From NCBI GenBank assembly GCA_007988745.1, contig BJUT01000018.1, positions 1-64,000 of the forward strand: 64,000 nt of DNA. Direction: 5' to 3'. How positions within the stretch are numbered: the stretch's first letter is position 1; each line of letters starts with the position of its first letter. This DNA comes from Pseudoalteromonas atlantica. GTDB lineage: Bacteria; Pseudomonadota; Gammaproteobacteria; Enterobacterales; Alteromonadaceae. Shown one piece after another: positions 53,272 to 63,771 of this stretch. The notes beneath the pieces are model-generated. The model saw only the letters and a list, made by a program, of their open reading frames with translations, did no database searches and was not told the origin of the DNA. The position numbers and the translations under genes were made by a program.

Positions 53272-54657
53272 ATGAAAACAGTTTGGCTTGTAGATGATGA
53301 CGCATCAATTCGTTTTGTATTAGAAAAAGCGCTGACACGCGCAGGGTTTGAAGCAGAAAGCTTTGCAAATGCGCAAGACGTGTTAAGCGCGCTTAAATTT
53401 AGCCAGCCAACCGTGTTGGTATCTGACGTACGGATGCCAGGCATGGACGGCATGGCACTACTTGAACTCATAGCAGAGCAAAACCCAGGGTTGCCGGTTA
53501 TTATAATGACCGCCCACTCAGATTTAGACTCAGCGGTTAACGCATTTCAAAAAGGCGCGTTTGAGTACTTAGCCAAGCCATTTGATTTAAACGAAGCCGT
53601 GGCATTAATCGAAAGTGCCTGTAGAGCAAACTCAACTAAAAAAACTAAGCGTAAACAAGTTCCACCTAAAAGCGCGCACATTATTGGCGAAGCCCCTGCG
53701 ATGCAGGAAGTGTTTAGAGCGATAGGTAAACTGTCGGCTTCAAGTATGAGCGTACTAATTAATGGTGAGTCTGGCACAGGTAAAGAGCTTGTTGCCAGCG
53801 CTTTGCATAACCACAGCCCACGTAAAGAAAACCAGTTTATTGCATTAAACATGGCCGCTATTCCAAAAGAGCTTGTGGAGTCTGAGCTATTTGGCCACGA
53901 AAAAGGCGCATTTACTGGTGCCGATAGCGTTCGTAAAGGCCGCTTTGAACAAGCCAATGGCGGCACACTGTTTTTAGATGAAATTGGCGATATGCCACTG
54001 GATGTGCAAACACGTTTATTACGTGTACTCGCCGATGGTGAGTTTTACCGCGTGGGCGGGCACCAAAGTATTAAAGTTGATGTACGCATTATTGCTGCAA
54101 CGCATCAAAATTTAGAAGATTTAGTAAAACAGGGTAAATTTAGGGACGATTTATTTCATCGTTTAAACGTTGTGCGCCTTCGTTTACCGGCTCTTAGAGA
54201 AAGAACTGAAGACATTGAGCGCCTAGCGCAGCACTTTTTACACAAAAGCGCAAAAGACCTACAAGTAGAAAGTAAAGTACTAAGCCCAAAAGCCACAGAG
54301 CAGCTTAGGCTATTTAGCTGGCCTGGTAATGTTCGCCAGCTTGAAAACACCTGTCGCTGGTTGACCGTTATGGCCCCTGGTGAATTAGTAAGTGAGCAAG
54401 ACCTACCACCAGAGATCATTGATGCAGCGCCTGTTCAACAAGAAGGTGATTGGCTTGATGCGTTTCAGCAATGGCTCAATCAAGAGCTTAAGCAAGGTAA
54501 AGAAAACATTTGGCCTGATATTCAAGCTCAGCTTGAAACTCGCCTTATAAAAACAGCACTGGCTAATTGCTCTGGCCATAAACAAGATGCAGCCATAAAA
54601 ATTGGCTGGGGGCGCAACACGTTGACCCGCAAATTAAAAGAGCGCAATATTAGCTAG
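53272..54657 (+). CDS. glnG: Nitrogen regulation response regulator NtrC
   Basis: 461 residues. The receiver domain has VWLVDDDAS and the phospho-acceptor Asp in VLVSDVRMPGMDG. The central AAA+ domain has GESGTGKELVA (Walker A), the sigma-54 contact loop ELFGHEKGAFTGA, and FLDEIGDMP (Walker B). A Fis-type helix-turn-helix near the C-terminus has ALANCSGHKQDAAIKIGWGRNTLTRKL, in parts. It activates sigma-54 promoters such as the one predicted before glnA. Confidence 0.98.
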   Translation: MKTVWLVDDDASIRFVLEKALTRAGFEAESFANAQDVLSALKFSQPTVLVSDVRMPGMDGMALLELIAEQNPGLPVIIMTAHSDLDSAVNAFQKGAFEYLAKPFDLNEAVALIESACRANSTKKTKRKQVPPKSAHIIGEAPAMQEVFRAIGKLSASSMSVLINGESGTGKELVASALHNHSPRKENQFIALNMAAIPKELVESELFGHEKGAFTGADSVRKGRFEQANGGTLFLDEIGDMPLDVQTRLLRVLADGEFYRVGGHQSIKVDVRIIAATHQNLEDLVKQGKFRDDLFHRLNVVRLRLPALRERTEDIERLAQHFLHKSAKDLQVESKVLSPKATEQLRLFSWPGNVRQLENTCRWLTVMAPGELVSEQDLPPEIIDAAPVQQEGDWLDAFQQWLNQELKQGKENIWPDIQAQLETRLIKTALANCSGHKQDAAIKIGWGRNTLTRKLKERNIS

Positions 54658-54684
54658 TTTCTACTGTTACTCGTTGGCCCTAGG

Positions 54685-55143
54685 ATGAAATTAATAGAAC
54701 ACATTCCATTGTTTAAACAAATGGAAATAGTGAATAGATTGCACTTTTTTAAAGACTTCACCCTTGCTGAACGCCAAGTGCTACTAGAGTCGTTTGGGTT
54801 ATTGTATTTAGTTAACCAGCATCAGTTTTTATTTAAACAATACGATAACGACAAACGCTTATACATTGTATTAAGTGGTGCGTTACTTGTTTTTAAACAT
54901 AACCACTTGCTGGAGCTTGGCACTATAGAGCCCGGTGAGTTTATCGGTGAAGGCGCATTTATTAATAACCGCGAGCGCAGTACGAGCGCTCGCGCTAAAA
55001 CCGACACCATAGTACTTGCCATTACCCCAGAGGCACTTACTCGCTTGCCTAATGTAATACGCGAAAAAATTAAAGATAGAATCATAGAAGGTATGAGCCT
55101 GCGTATTGCAAAGCTGAGTGAGCACATAGAAACCCACGGTTAA
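54685..55143 (+). CDS. Single-domain cyclic-nucleotide-binding-type protein
   Basis: 152 residues forming one cNMP-binding beta-roll: RLYIVLSGALLVFKHNHLLELGTIEPGEFIGEGAF, seen as the LYIVLSGAL and EPGEFIGEGAFINN motifs, then RSTSARAKTDTIVLAITPE. No DNA-binding helix-turn-helix follows the roll, unlike Crp/Fnr. The phosphate-binding RxSA-type residues are partly kept (ERSTSARA). It starts 28 bases after glnG with a weak ribosome site, perhaps in the same transcript. Role unknown. Confidence 0.75.
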   Translation: MKLIEHIPLFKQMEIVNRLHFFKDFTLAERQVLLESFGLLYLVNQHQFLFKQYDNDKRLYIVLSGALLVFKHNHLLELGTIEPGEFIGEGAFINNRERSTSARAKTDTIVLAITPEALTRLPNVIREKIKDRIIEGMSLRIAKLSEHIETHG

Positions 55144-55152
55144 CTCTATCCC

Positions 55153-55818
55153 TCAGTCCATATAAACAATTTGTAGTGAGCAATCAAGCCAGCTGGGGTT
55201 ATTAACATGCGCCGTAAATGTATACGTATCGGATGGCTTAGCGCCAAAGGGCGTTGCTACAAGCGGCTGTGAGTGGCTATATGTTTGCGAGTAGGTTTTA
55301 TAATAAATAACAACATAACCATATAAAAACTCCCAACCTAACCTTACAACAGCGCCACTGGGTAAGGTAAAGTCAGCATATTTATCTGTAAATGTGACGA
55401 GTAAATCATTGTACTTGTCTTCGCTGCAATGGGTTGTTCTTAGCCGAGACGGCATAGTAAAAGCGTCTTCTCCATCAGTGCTCTTTAAATAAAAGCCTAT
55501 ATTGCCATCACCATAAAAATGATTTGATCGTGTCGTGTAGTTAATTTCGGGCTGATAACCTAACTCTTGCATAATAATAGCTAACTGCTCAGTCTCTTTT
55601 GGGTAAATTTTATCGCTTGATAAGAGTAATGTAGCCTCACCAAAGGTAGATGGGATTTCTAGCTCAACATATTCATAAGGGAGATTTTGTGCTTTTAGCG
55701 CAGCATCGAGCTGCTTGCGCTGCTCATCTTGCAAGTTTTCACTAAAAACATAAACGGTAGGTTGTTGGCACGCAGTTAATAAAAGTACCCACATACAGAT
55801 TAAAATGCCATTTTTCAT
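55153..55818 (-). CDS. Hypothetical lipoprotein
   Basis: 221 residues, family not recognised. A lipoprotein signal MKNGILICMWVLLLTACQQ gives acylation at the Cys of TAC. The start at 55818 is fixed by GGAGG six bases before it; four extra codons upstream are not needed. The mature part reads like a SPOR-like or OmpA-associated fold (DEQRKQLDAALKAQNLPYEY, ATLLLSSDKIYPKETEQLAI region) and then a beta-rich end with two Cys. It may be an outer-membrane-anchored protein. The gene converges with the cNMP-binding gene. Confidence 0.65.
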   Translation of the reverse strand: MKNGILICMWVLLLTACQQPTVYVFSENLQDEQRKQLDAALKAQNLPYEYVELEIPSTFGEATLLLSSDKIYPKETEQLAIIMQELGYQPEINYTTRSNHFYGDGNIGFYLKSTDGEDAFTMPSRLRTTHCSEDKYNDLLVTFTDKYADFTLPSGAVVRLGWEFLYGYVVIYYKTYSQTYSHSQPLVATPFGAKPSDTYTFTAHVNNPSWLDCSLQIVYMD

Positions 55819-55899
55819 AGTTTCCTCCAATGATTACAATTGTTGTCTATTGGAGGAAACTATCTACAGCAACTTAATACTCATGTGCTTAATTAAGTA

Positions 55900-56202
55900 T
55901 TATTGTACGTTGGTATAATTTGTTTGGCTGTCTAACCAGGCATCTACACTTTGGCGCGTATATAAAACTTCATTAAATAAGCGATGACGTTCAAATTCCA
56001 GTTTTGATTTTTTAAGTGGATCACCACTAATTAGCCGACTGTGCGTATCGTTAAACTTAGAAATAACCGAAAAGCCGCGTTCATCTTGCTCTTTTTGTGT
56101 TTTTACCAAGTTAGCTAAGTGAGCTCTTACATCATCTGCTGTCAGCATATCTGAATTATCTAAGCCCATTAGCTCTTTTTTCATTGCTAATCTTATGCCC
56201 AT
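55900..56202 (-). CDS. Small hypothetical helical protein
   Basis: 100 residues, very charged and helical: TADDVRAHLANLVKTQKEQDERG and KKSKLEFERHRLFNEVLY (each in part). GGAGC lies before the ATG at 56202. No family recognised. It has no signal peptide or membrane segment and is probably cytoplasmic. It is 81 bases upstream of the lipoprotein gene on the same strand. Confidence 0.55.
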   Translation of the reverse strand: MGIRLAMKKELMGLDNSDMLTADDVRAHLANLVKTQKEQDERGFSVISKFNDTHSRLISGDPLKKSKLEFERHRLFNEVLYTRQSVDAWLDSQTNYTNVQ

Positions 56203-56471
56203 TTACTGCTCCAATTATATGCAGACCTAAACAATTAAAACGGTGAAATAATTACCATGTTTTAGGTACGATTTTTTATTTGCCAAAGCAATAGCAAATA
56301 GCACACCAAATTTTTGCTAGAGCATACGCATCAAATGCTGCAGTTTTTTTAAAGTTGAAAAAAGTTTTATATTTATCACTCTTTTTTATCCCACTCGGGC
56401 GAGCTTGCTAGGTGCAAAAAACAGTGCAAGCCTTTATACTTGCTGCTTATGCGCCACCAACAGAGATAACC

Positions 56472-56855
56472 ATGTCAGAAGAATACATTGAAATTGAACT
56501 TGAAGAAGAACCTATAGAGCTTTGTAAATTACTAAAAGTACTCGATTTAGTAGAAGGTGGCGGCCAAGCTAAAAACCTAATAGCGCAAGGTTATGTTGGG
56601 GTTAACCATGAAATATGTACAATAAAACGGAAAAAATTATACAGTGGCGATGTACTAGAATTTGATGGCGAGCTTTTTCAACTCACTTTAAGTGAAGATG
56701 CGACTCCTGTAGAGCGCCCAGTGGCAACAACCCAGCCACAGCCAGAAAAAACACCTAATGAAACAGCTCAAAAGCCGGCAAAAAATAAAAGAAAGCGCAC
56801 TAAAAAGCCAAAGGTTGATGAAAATACAGGGCGCCGCCCTATCTCATTTGGCTAG
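56472..56855 (+). CDS. YbcJ-like S4-domain RNA-binding protein
   Basis: 127 residues from MSEEYIEIELEEEPIEL. An S4 domain of the YbcJ type (LLKVLDLVEGGGQAKNLIAQG, in parts; VGVNHEICTIKRKKLYSGDVLEF) is followed by a Pro/Lys-rich disordered tail, KNKRKRTKKPKV. Short YbcJ relatives lack such a long basic tail. GAGAT precedes the ATG at 56472; an ATG at 56412 is also in frame but would give an unlikely N-terminus. It probably binds rRNA. Confidence 0.8.
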   Translation: MSEEYIEIELEEEPIELCKLLKVLDLVEGGGQAKNLIAQGYVGVNHEICTIKRKKLYSGDVLEFDGELFQLTLSEDATPVERPVATTQPQPEKTPNETAQKPAKNKRKRTKKPKVDENTGRRPISFG

Positions 56856-56890
56856 CCCTTAGCGCTTTGTGCCGTTTTTATTATGTGTAT

Positions 56891-56917
56891 AGGCTAGCTT
56901 GAACAGTTAGCCTTTTT
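56891..56917 (+). terminator. Probable terminator after the S4 gene
   Basis: AGGCTA (56891-56896) and TAGCCT (56908-56913) with an 11-base loop, followed by Ts. Confidence 0.5.
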
Positions 56918-56962
56918 GCTCTTTAATTACCTCGTAAAGTACAATAAAAACAAGGTAATAAT

Positions 56963-57391
56963 ATGACAACCTCAGCTACACCCAATTGGTTTAAACCCGC
57001 CCTGTGGGCAGCACTTATCTGGAATTTATTAGGTGTGTTTGCATTTATAATGCACCTTATGATGACCCCCGAGATGATAAGTAAACTTCCGTTAGATCAA
57101 CAAGCTGCATATTCAAACGTGCCTTTATGGTCTACCATTGCATTTGCTGTAGCGGTATTTGGTGGCACCCTTGGCTGCATACTACTATTGGTCAAAAATG
57201 CATTTGCAACGCCTACCTTTGCGCTATCGTTGGTAGCGATATTTATTCAGCAATTTTATAATTTCATTGTGATAAATAGCATTAAAATGCTGGGGGTAAG
57301 CGCGGTGTTTATGCCTATTTTAGTGATTGTTATTGCGTTTTTGCTTTTATATTTAAGTATAAAAAGCAAACAACAAGGTTGGTTGAACTAA
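56963..57391 (+). CDS. Small four-helix inner-membrane protein
   Basis: 142 residues with four hydrophobic segments: about 15-35, 55-77, 83-105 and 112-133. Between helices 1 and 2 lies MMTPEMISKLPLDQQAAYSN, a periplasmic or cytoplasmic loop. No catalytic motif. No family name is certain. AAGG precedes the ATG. Nothing around it reveals its role. Confidence 0.6.
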   Translation: MTTSATPNWFKPALWAALIWNLLGVFAFIMHLMMTPEMISKLPLDQQAAYSNVPLWSTIAFAVAVFGGTLGCILLLVKNAFATPTFALSLVAIFIQQFYNFIVINSIKMLGVSAVFMPILVIVIAFLLLYLSIKSKQQGWLN

Positions 57392-57609
57392 CTTCCCCCC
57401 CTTTTGTAAACTCATTATTTTGCTACTTGAAAAAACAATTTTAGGTAGCACTTCTATACTTAGTACTGTCTAAAAAACATGCATTGCGCTACCTGCTTTT
57501 TAGCCTGATTTGTCATATTTATTATCTCTGGTATGCACTTTGCAAACTATTGGCAAATAAACACGTTATTTTATCAAGGACATAATCCTAACTATCAAAG
57601 GGGCAAAAA

Positions 57610-60351
57610 ATGAATAGTTTCGACACCCAACAACAATTAACGATTAATGGCGAGCAATACCATATTCACTCACTTAAAGGATTAGGCGATAAAGCAAAGC
57701 GATTGCCCTTTTCTCTCAAAGTATTACTAGAAAACCTATTACGCAATGAAGATGGCGTAAATATTAAAGAACAAGACATTCAAGCCCTTCTTGACTGGGA
57801 CCCTAAAGCAAAGCCCTCAGCTGAGGTGGCCTTTACGCCGGCACGTGTTGTAATGCAAGACTTTACAGGTGTTCCCGCCATTGTTGATTTAGCTGCCATG
57901 CGTGATGCAATGGAAAAGCTAGGTGGCGATCCTGCAAAAATAAACCCGCTTTCTCCTGCTGAACTTGTAATTGACCACTCAGTACAAGTAGATGGCTACG
58001 GTGACGACGGTGCGTTTGATTTAAATGCCAAGCTAGAATACGAACGAAATAAAGAACGCTACGAATTTTTACGCTGGGGGCAAACTGCTTTTGATAATTT
58101 AAAAGTAGTGCCACCAGCTACAGGTATTGTGCACCAAGTAAACTTAGAGTTTTTAGCGCGTGTTGTTTTTAACGACAGTGAAAACGGAAAATCAATAGCC
58201 TACCCAGACTCCCTTGTAGGGACTGATTCGCACACCACCATGATTAATGGTTTAGGTGTGTTAGGCTGGGGCGTAGGTGGTATTGAAGCCGAAGCAGCCA
58301 TGCTTGGGCAACCAATTAGCTTGCTTATTCCTCAGGTAGTGGGCTTTAAATTAAATGGCCGATTACCCGAGGGCACCACAGCTACCGATTTAGTGCTCAC
58401 CGTTACCGAAATGCTACGTAACCACGGAGTAGTGGGTAAATTTGTTGAGTTTTATGGTGACGGCCTAGCTGATTTACCGCTCGCCGATAGAGCAACCATT
58501 GCCAACATGGCGCCAGAGTACGGTGCAACATGTGGTATTTTCCCCATTGATGATGAAACAATTAACTACCTGCGTTTAACGAACCGCGATGAAGATCACC
58601 TCAAACTGATTGAAGACTACGCTAAACACCAAGGCTTATGGCGCCATGAAGGCGACGAAGCGCATTACACAGACACCCTTGAGCTTAAATTAGACGACGT
58701 AGTACCTAGCCTTGCAGGCCCTAAACGCCCACAAGACAGAATTACACTTGATAAAGCCGGTGATGTGATAGGCCAGCACCTAAAAGGCTTCCAAGATGAG
58801 CGTATGGCTCGTCGTGATAAAAGCGATATTGAAGAAGCGCGCATTGAAAGTGAAGGCCCAACAACCAACCCTGATGAACCGGTAGACGAAGCGCAGTTTA
58901 TGGGTGCAGCCAAAGTGAAGTTTAAAGGCCAAGAATTTGAACTAAACGATGGCGCCTGTGTTATTGCCGCTATTACAAGCTGTACAAATACCTCTAACCC
59001 CAGTGTTATTTTAGCAGCAGGCTTAGTGGCTCAAAAAGCTAAACAGCTGGGTATTAATGTAAAACCGTGGGTTAAAACATCGCTTGCACCCGGTTCGCAA
59101 GTGGTAACCGACTACCTTGAAAAAGCAGGCCTAATGGATGACCTAGAAAGCTTAGGCTTTAACTTGGTCGGTTATGGTTGTACCACGTGTATAGGTAACT
59201 CAGGCCCGCTTGCAGATGAAATTAGCGAAGCTATTCAAAAGCACAAGCTAGTTGTAAGCTCTATTTTATCGGGTAACCGTAATTTTGAAGGGCGTATACA
59301 CCAAGACGTTAAAATGAACTTTTTAGCCTCGCCTCCACTTGTGGTAGCCTATGCCATTGCAGGGCGTACAGACATAGATGTATACAACGAGCCATTAGCG
59401 CAAGATGAAAACGGTAACGATATTTACCTGAAAAACATTTGGCCAAGCGTGAGCGAAGTCAGCGAACTAGTACAAAAAACGGTAACCAGAGAAATGTTCG
59501 AAAAAAGCTATGCCAACGTATACGAAGGCGACAGCCGTTGGCAAAAAATCCAAATTCCTGATGGTAAGCTCTATGATTGGGATGATGGCTCAACTTACAT
59601 TAAAAAAGCACCATTCTTTGAGGGCATGAGCGTTGAACCACCAGGCGTGCCAACAATTGAAGGGGCGCGTTGTTTAGCTAAACTTGGCGACTCAGTAACC
59701 ACTGACCATATTTCTCCTGCGGGGGCCATTAAAGCTGAAGCGCCAGCCGGTATTTACTTACAGGAAAAAGGCGTAGAAAAAGCGCAGTTTAACTCGTACG
59801 GTTCACGCCGTGGTAACCACGAAGTGATGATGCGAGGCACATTTGCGAACGTTAGGCTTAAAAACTTACTCGCACCAGGTACAGAAGGTGGCGTTACTCG
59901 CACCCAACCTGATGACAAGCTTGCCAGCATTTACGATGCCGCAATGGAATATGAAAAGAGTAACACACCATTAATTGTGTTAGCTGGTAAAGAGTACGGT
60001 ACCGGTTCATCACGCGACTGGGCAGCAAAAGGCTCGCTTTTATTAGGTGTAAAAGCGGTGGTTGCACAAAGTTATGAGCGTATTCATCGCTCTAACCTCA
60101 TTGGTATGGGTGTACTGCCTTTACAGTTTAAAGAGGGTGAGAGCCACGAATCATTAAATTTAACTGGCCAAGAGCAGTTTGATATTGAAGGTTTGTACGA
60201 CAAAACGAATGAAGTGAGCATTATTGCCACTAATGCTGAGGGCAAAAAAGTCAGCTTTAGCGCCGATGTACGTATAGATACCCCTAAAGAGTGGGATTAC
60301 TACAAGCACGGCGGTATACTACAATACGTTTTACGTAACATGCTTGACTAA
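57610..60351 (+). CDS. acnA: Aconitate hydratase A
   Basis: 913 residues, the AcnA/IRP type. It isomerises citrate and isocitrate through a 4Fe-4S cluster. The N-terminal [44 protein letters not shown] (in parts), the cluster-binding cysteines in [10 protein letters not shown] and [11 protein letters not shown], and the swivel-domain [16 protein letters not shown] are diagnostic. The large insertion with [17 protein letters not shown] is longer than in E. coli AcnA. It is the partner of acnB at 28501-31098. It is followed by its own terminator. Confidence 0.98.
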   Translation: MNSFDTQQQLTINGEQYHIHSLKGLGDKAKRLPFSLKVLLENLLRNEDGVNIKEQDIQALLDWDPKAKPSAEVAFTPARVVMQDFTGVPAIVDLAAMRDAMEKLGGDPAKINPLSPAELVIDHSVQVDGYGDDGAFDLNAKLEYERNKERYEFLRWGQTAFDNLKVVPPATGIVHQVNLEFLARVVFNDSENGKSIAYPDSLVGTDSHTTMINGLGVLGWGVGGIEAEAAMLGQPISLLIPQVVGFKLNGRLPEGTTATDLVLTVTEMLRNHGVVGKFVEFYGDGLADLPLADRATIANMAPEYGATCGIFPIDDETINYLRLTNRDEDHLKLIEDYAKHQGLWRHEGDEAHYTDTLELKLDDVVPSLAGPKRPQDRITLDKAGDVIGQHLKGFQDERMARRDKSDIEEARIESEGPTTNPDEPVDEAQFMGAAKVKFKGQEFELNDGACVIAAITSCTNTSNPSVILAAGLVAQKAKQLGINVKPWVKTSLAPGSQVVTDYLEKAGLMDDLESLGFNLVGYGCTTCIGNSGPLADEISEAIQKHKLVVSSILSGNRNFEGRIHQDVKMNFLASPPLVVAYAIAGRTDIDVYNEPLAQDENGNDIYLKNIWPSVSEVSELVQKTVTREMFEKSYANVYEGDSRWQKIQIPDGKLYDWDDGSTYIKKAPFFEGMSVEPPGVPTIEGARCLAKLGDSVTTDHISPAGAIKAEAPAGIYLQEKGVEKAQFNSYGSRRGNHEVMMRGTFANVRLKNLLAPGTEGGVTRTQPDDKLASIYDAAMEYEKSNTPLIVLAGKEYGTGSSRDWAAKGSLLLGVKAVVAQSYERIHRSNLIGMGVLPLQFKEGESHESLNLTGQEQFDIEGLYDKTNEVSIIATNAEGKKVSFSADVRIDTPKEWDYYKHGGILQYVLRNMLD

Positions 60352-60370
60352 TCATATACTTAAAACTAAA

Positions 60371-60396
60371 AAGCCTAGCAGTCGCTAGGCTTTTTT
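60371..60396 (+). terminator. Terminator of acnA
   Basis: GCCTAGC (60373-60379), AGTC, GCTAGGC (60384-60390) and six Ts. Confidence 0.9.
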
Positions 60397-60560
60397 ATGC
60401 GCTAAATAATTAACGAGTATTGCAACTTGGTATTGCTTTTAACTGGCTGTGAGCCCTTAGCGTAACGAAGGCGCTGTAACTCAGCTCACAAATTACAAAC
60501 CCCGCACGATTAAACCCCCCTCATAATGAGTAAGCTTTAATGTTAAGCGCACAATAAAAT

Positions 60561-61103
60561 TTAGTACCCACCTATACTTTGCATCTCTTTACTACGCTGC
60601 TCTAATTTTTGCTTTGCCTTTTCGGCATCTTCAAACAGTTTTTGAATAGATTCAGCGTTGTAAACGGTAGGTGTAGGTGGTTGAATACTCTTTTTTGAGG
60701 TGCTTGCACTGCTACTCAAAATTGAGGTGTCTTCTGCGGCTACAACAGTGACATCACGGGCATCAAGTTTTACCTCAATACTTTTGCCATCTGCATTAGG
60801 CGTATCTGAAAAATGCCATTGGCCGTTTTTATCTTGCCACTTATAAATTTTGCTACCGGGTTTAATTGTCGCCGCATCATTGTTTACACTCTGCGCAATT
60901 TTATCGCCTGCTTGCTTTGCGCCTTGCACTGCCTGATTAAGCGTATTGCTAGATAACGCGACCATTTTTTCTTTAATTTTGTGAGATTCAGCACTAATAG
61001 ATGAACTAGAAAGCCATGTTTGGCCATCTGGCTTTTTTAGGTAAAACAAAGAGATAACAGCAATGATCATGACTGATATTGCCAAGTAGGTGAAGTATTT
61101 CAT
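60561..61103 (-). CDS. DUF4124-domain membrane-anchored protein
   Basis: 180 residues from MKYFTYLAISVMIIAV, with AGGAACGCT just before the ATG; a longer frame to 61190 is not supported. An N-terminal transmembrane or signal-anchor helix is followed by a spacer and the DUF4124 signature KIYKWQDKNGQWHFSDTPNADG. Then comes a Ser-rich linker and a coiled-coil tail. The domain matches the gene after glnA. Function unknown. Confidence 0.75.
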   Translation of the reverse strand: MKYFTYLAISVMIIAVISLFYLKKPDGQTWLSSSSISAESHKIKEKMVALSSNTLNQAVQGAKQAGDKIAQSVNNDAATIKPGSKIYKWQDKNGQWHFSDTPNADGKSIEVKLDARDVTVVAAEDTSILSSSASTSKKSIQPPTPTVYNAESIQKLFEDAEKAKQKLEQRSKEMQSIGGY

Positions 61104-61177
61104 AGCGTTCCTGCTTAAAAATGAATCCTTGAAAGGCAAGTCTAATAAAAAATACTTAATCAGGCAATTTTTTTGCA

Positions 61178-61204
61178 ATAAAAAACGCAACCTAAGTTGC
61201 GTTT
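61178..61204 (-). terminator. Terminator of the cys operon
   Basis: AAACGCAAC (61183-61191), CTAA, GTTGCGTTT (61196-61204). On the minus strand this runs into Ts after cysH. Confidence 0.85.
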
Positions 61205-61230
61205 AAATAGTTGTTTAGCATTCGCTTTTT

Positions 61231-61971
61231 TTAAATACCATCGCCGTCAATATGCAGCCCGCACTCGCGGTTTAAACCAAAAAAGCGCGTTTCTTCTTCG
61301 CTCATACCTGGCTCAAGTTTACGCGTAGTATGCACATCACCCATCGACACATAACCTTGCTCCCATAATGGGTGGTAAGGTAAATCATGCTTGGTAAGGT
61401 ATTGATATACATCGCGGTTTGACCATTCAATAATCGGGTACACTTTTACCGTACCTCGGCTTATCTCAACAAACTGTTTATCTGCACGGGTCGACGATTG
61501 GTCACGGCGCAAGCCACTAAACCAAGTACCGGCACCAATTTCTTTTAATGCGCGGGTCATGGGCTCTACTTTATTAAGCTGATTATATTGCTTAATACCG
61601 TCCTCGCCTTGTTCCCATAATTTACCGTATTTAGCTTCTTGCCATGCAGGGCTTAGCTCAGCTTTATACACCTGTAAATTAAGTGATAGGCGCGCTGTCA
61701 TTTGCTCAATAAACTGATACGTTTCTGGAAATAAATAACCCGTATCGGTTAATACCACAGGAATATCAGGACGCTGAGATGTTACTAAATGCAGCATGAC
61801 CGCCGCTTGAATACCAAAGCTTGATGATAAAAAAGCTGTATCGGGTAAGTTCTCTAGTGCCCATGCAACACGCTGCTCCGCACTCATTGGTGCAAGTATG
61901 CCGTTTGCATCTGCAAGCAATGCCGCTTGGCTTTGCTTATCAAGCTGTAATATGTTTTTAAATTCACTCAT
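61231..61971 (-). CDS. cysH: Phosphoadenylyl-sulfate (PAPS) reductase
   Basis: 246 residues. It reduces PAPS to sulfite with thioredoxin. The PP-loop-type [14 protein letters not shown], the [13 protein letters not shown] segment and the C-terminal catalytic cysteine in NRECGLH are present, and extra cysteine pairs of APS reductases are absent. ATG at 61971 is the conventional start; a TTG at 61977 in frame has GAGG at better spacing. A hairpin stands directly before the ribosome site. Last gene of cysJIH. Confidence 0.95.
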   Translation of the reverse strand: MSEFKNILQLDKQSQAALLADANGILAPMSAEQRVAWALENLPDTAFLSSSFGIQAAVMLHLVTSQRPDIPVVLTDTGYLFPETYQFIEQMTARLSLNLQVYKAELSPAWQEAKYGKLWEQGEDGIKQYNQLNKVEPMTRALKEIGAGTWFSGLRRDQSSTRADKQFVEISRGTVKVYPIIEWSNRDVYQYLTKHDLPYHPLWEQGYVSMGDVHTTRKLEPGMSEEETRFFGLNRECGLHIDGDGI

Positions 61972-61988
61972 GGTCAATTTTAAACCTC

Positions 61989-62007
61989 ACCCACGCTCCG
62001 CGTGGGT
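61989..62007 (-). promoter_or_regulatory. Intercistronic hairpin between cysI and cysH
   Basis: ACCCACGC (61989-61996), TCC, GCGTGGGT (62000-62007): an 8-bp GC-rich stem with a 3-base loop in the 42-base gap. It abuts the GAGG ribosome site of cysH. It could adjust cysH translation or mRNA decay. Confidence 0.5.
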
Positions 62008-62013
62008 ATTTAA

Positions 62014-63711
62014 TTAAGCGTGAAAATCGGTTACTGATACTTTTACTTCAGCAACAATGCCTTTGCGAATTACAAAGTCACCAAAACATTCACCGTCGTT
62101 TCGCTCACTTGCCCACTGGCCAATTAGCTTATCAAACGCGTCTAGGTAAACATCTTCACCTACGTTTTCTAGGTACAGTTTAGGAATGCGTGTACCTTCT
62201 AAATTACCACCTAGGTAAACGTTGTATTTACCAGGGCCTTTACCTACTAAACCAGCTTCTGCAAGCATTGCGCGGCCACAACCGTTAGGACAACCTACAA
62301 CACGCATAATAATGCTGTCATCAGGTATGCCATGCTTAGCAAGTAGTGCTTCGGTTTTTTCAATTAAGCTTGGTAAGTAACGCTCAGCTTCGGCCATAGC
62401 AAGCGGACACGTTGGCAATGCTACACACGCCATTGAATTTTTACGTTGCTCAGTGTCTTTGTCATCAATTAGGCCGTGGTTACGGGCAATTTCTTCAATA
62501 ACTGCTTTTTGATCGGCAGGCACACCAGCAATAATTAAGTTTTGGTTAGCCGTCATGCGCATATCGCCTTGGTGCACTTCTGCAATTTTACGACAACCCG
62601 TTTTTAATGGCTTACCTGGGTAGTCTAAAATACGGCCGCTTTGTATAAATAGCGTAAGGTGGTGCTTGCCATCAATGCCTTCTACCCAACCGATACGATC
62701 GCCACGGTGAGTAAACTCATAAGGGCGGCTTGGTGCAAAGCTTACACCGGCACGTTTTTCTACTTCTGCTTTAAATACGTCAGACCCAACACGGTCTAGT
62801 GTGTATTTAGTTTTTGCATTTTTACGGTTAGAACGGTTACCCCAATCGCGCTGCACTGATACAACGTGCTCAGCAATTTTTAAGGTGTCTTCTAGGGCAA
62901 TAAAACCAAAGTCGTCAGCTTTACGCGGATACGTAGCCGTATCACCGTGGGTCATAGCTAGACCACCACCTACAAGTACGTTAAAGCCAACAAGCTTGCC
63001 ATCTTCAGCAATAGCAACAAAGTTTAAGTCATTCGCATGCACATCAACTTCGTTGTTAGGCGGAATGGTAACCGTGGTTTTAAACTTACGCGGTAAGTAG
63101 TTAGAACCTAAAATTGGCTCTTCTGTGGTTTCTGCCTTTTCGCCATTTAACCAAATTTCAGCGTATGCTTTCGTTTTTGGAAGTAAATGCTCAGAAATTT
63201 TTGCAGCCCACTCATACGCTTCTTGATGTAACTCTGACTCAACAGGGTTAGTCGTACATAGTACGTTACGATTTACATCGCCTGCGGTGGCAATAGAGTC
63301 AATGCCAACGCTATTAAGCATTTGGTGCATGCCTTTAATATTTGGCTTTAATACACCATGAAATTGAAACGTTTGACGTGTTGTTAAACGAATACTGCCG
63401 TAGCTTGTTTTTTCATCGGCAAATTTATCAATTGCTAGCCATTGCTCAGGCTTGATAATACCGCCAGGCATACGTGCACGTAGCATTACATTGTGCAGCG
63501 GCTCTAGCTTTTGCTTTGCGCGCTCAGGGCGTATATCGCGGTCATCTTGCTGGTACATACCGTGAAAACGTATAAGTTGGAAGTTATCGGCTGTAAAACC
63601 ACCGGTAATTTCATCTTTTAAGTCTTGCTCTATGGTGCCACGTAAAAAGTTACTTTCTCTTTTCAAACGTTCGTTATCAGAAAGTTTTACGTTTTTATCT
63701 TGTTCGCTCAT
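62014..63711 (-). CDS. cysI: Sulfite reductase (NADPH) hemoprotein beta-subunit
   Basis: 565 residues, standard length. It reduces sulfite to sulfide with siroheme and a 4Fe-4S cluster. Siroheme-binding [23 protein letters not shown], the cluster cysteines in [18 protein letters not shown] (in part) and [12 protein letters not shown] are visible. It receives electrons from CysJ, whose gene precedes it by 60 bases, and PAPS-derived sulfite from CysH, the next gene. Confidence 0.98.
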   Translation of the reverse strand: MSEQDKNVKLSDNERLKRESNFLRGTIEQDLKDEITGGFTADNFQLIRFHGMYQQDDRDIRPERAKQKLEPLHNVMLRARMPGGIIKPEQWLAIDKFADEKTSYGSIRLTTRQTFQFHGVLKPNIKGMHQMLNSVGIDSIATAGDVNRNVLCTTNPVESELHQEAYEWAAKISEHLLPKTKAYAEIWLNGEKAETTEEPILGSNYLPRKFKTTVTIPPNNEVDVHANDLNFVAIAEDGKLVGFNVLVGGGLAMTHGDTATYPRKADDFGFIALEDTLKIAEHVVSVQRDWGNRSNRKNAKTKYTLDRVGSDVFKAEVEKRAGVSFAPSRPYEFTHRGDRIGWVEGIDGKHHLTLFIQSGRILDYPGKPLKTGCRKIAEVHQGDMRMTANQNLIIAGVPADQKAVIEEIARNHGLIDDKDTEQRKNSMACVALPTCPLAMAEAERYLPSLIEKTEALLAKHGIPDDSIIMRVVGCPNGCGRAMLAEAGLVGKGPGKYNVYLGGNLEGTRIPKLYLENVGEDVYLDAFDKLIGQWASERNDGECFGDFVIRKGIVAEVKVSVTDFHA

Positions 63712-63771
63712 TTTAAATCCTAAATTTGTTACAGTGACGGCTGCTAGCTGTTAATAAAATAAGAAACGTGA

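Noticed and set aside
60440..60490. Imperfect hairpin TGTGAGC...GCTCACA after acnA
   Set aside because: The pairing is broken inside and no promoter or U-tract supports a small RNA; it may be a dispersed repeat but a copy search is needed.
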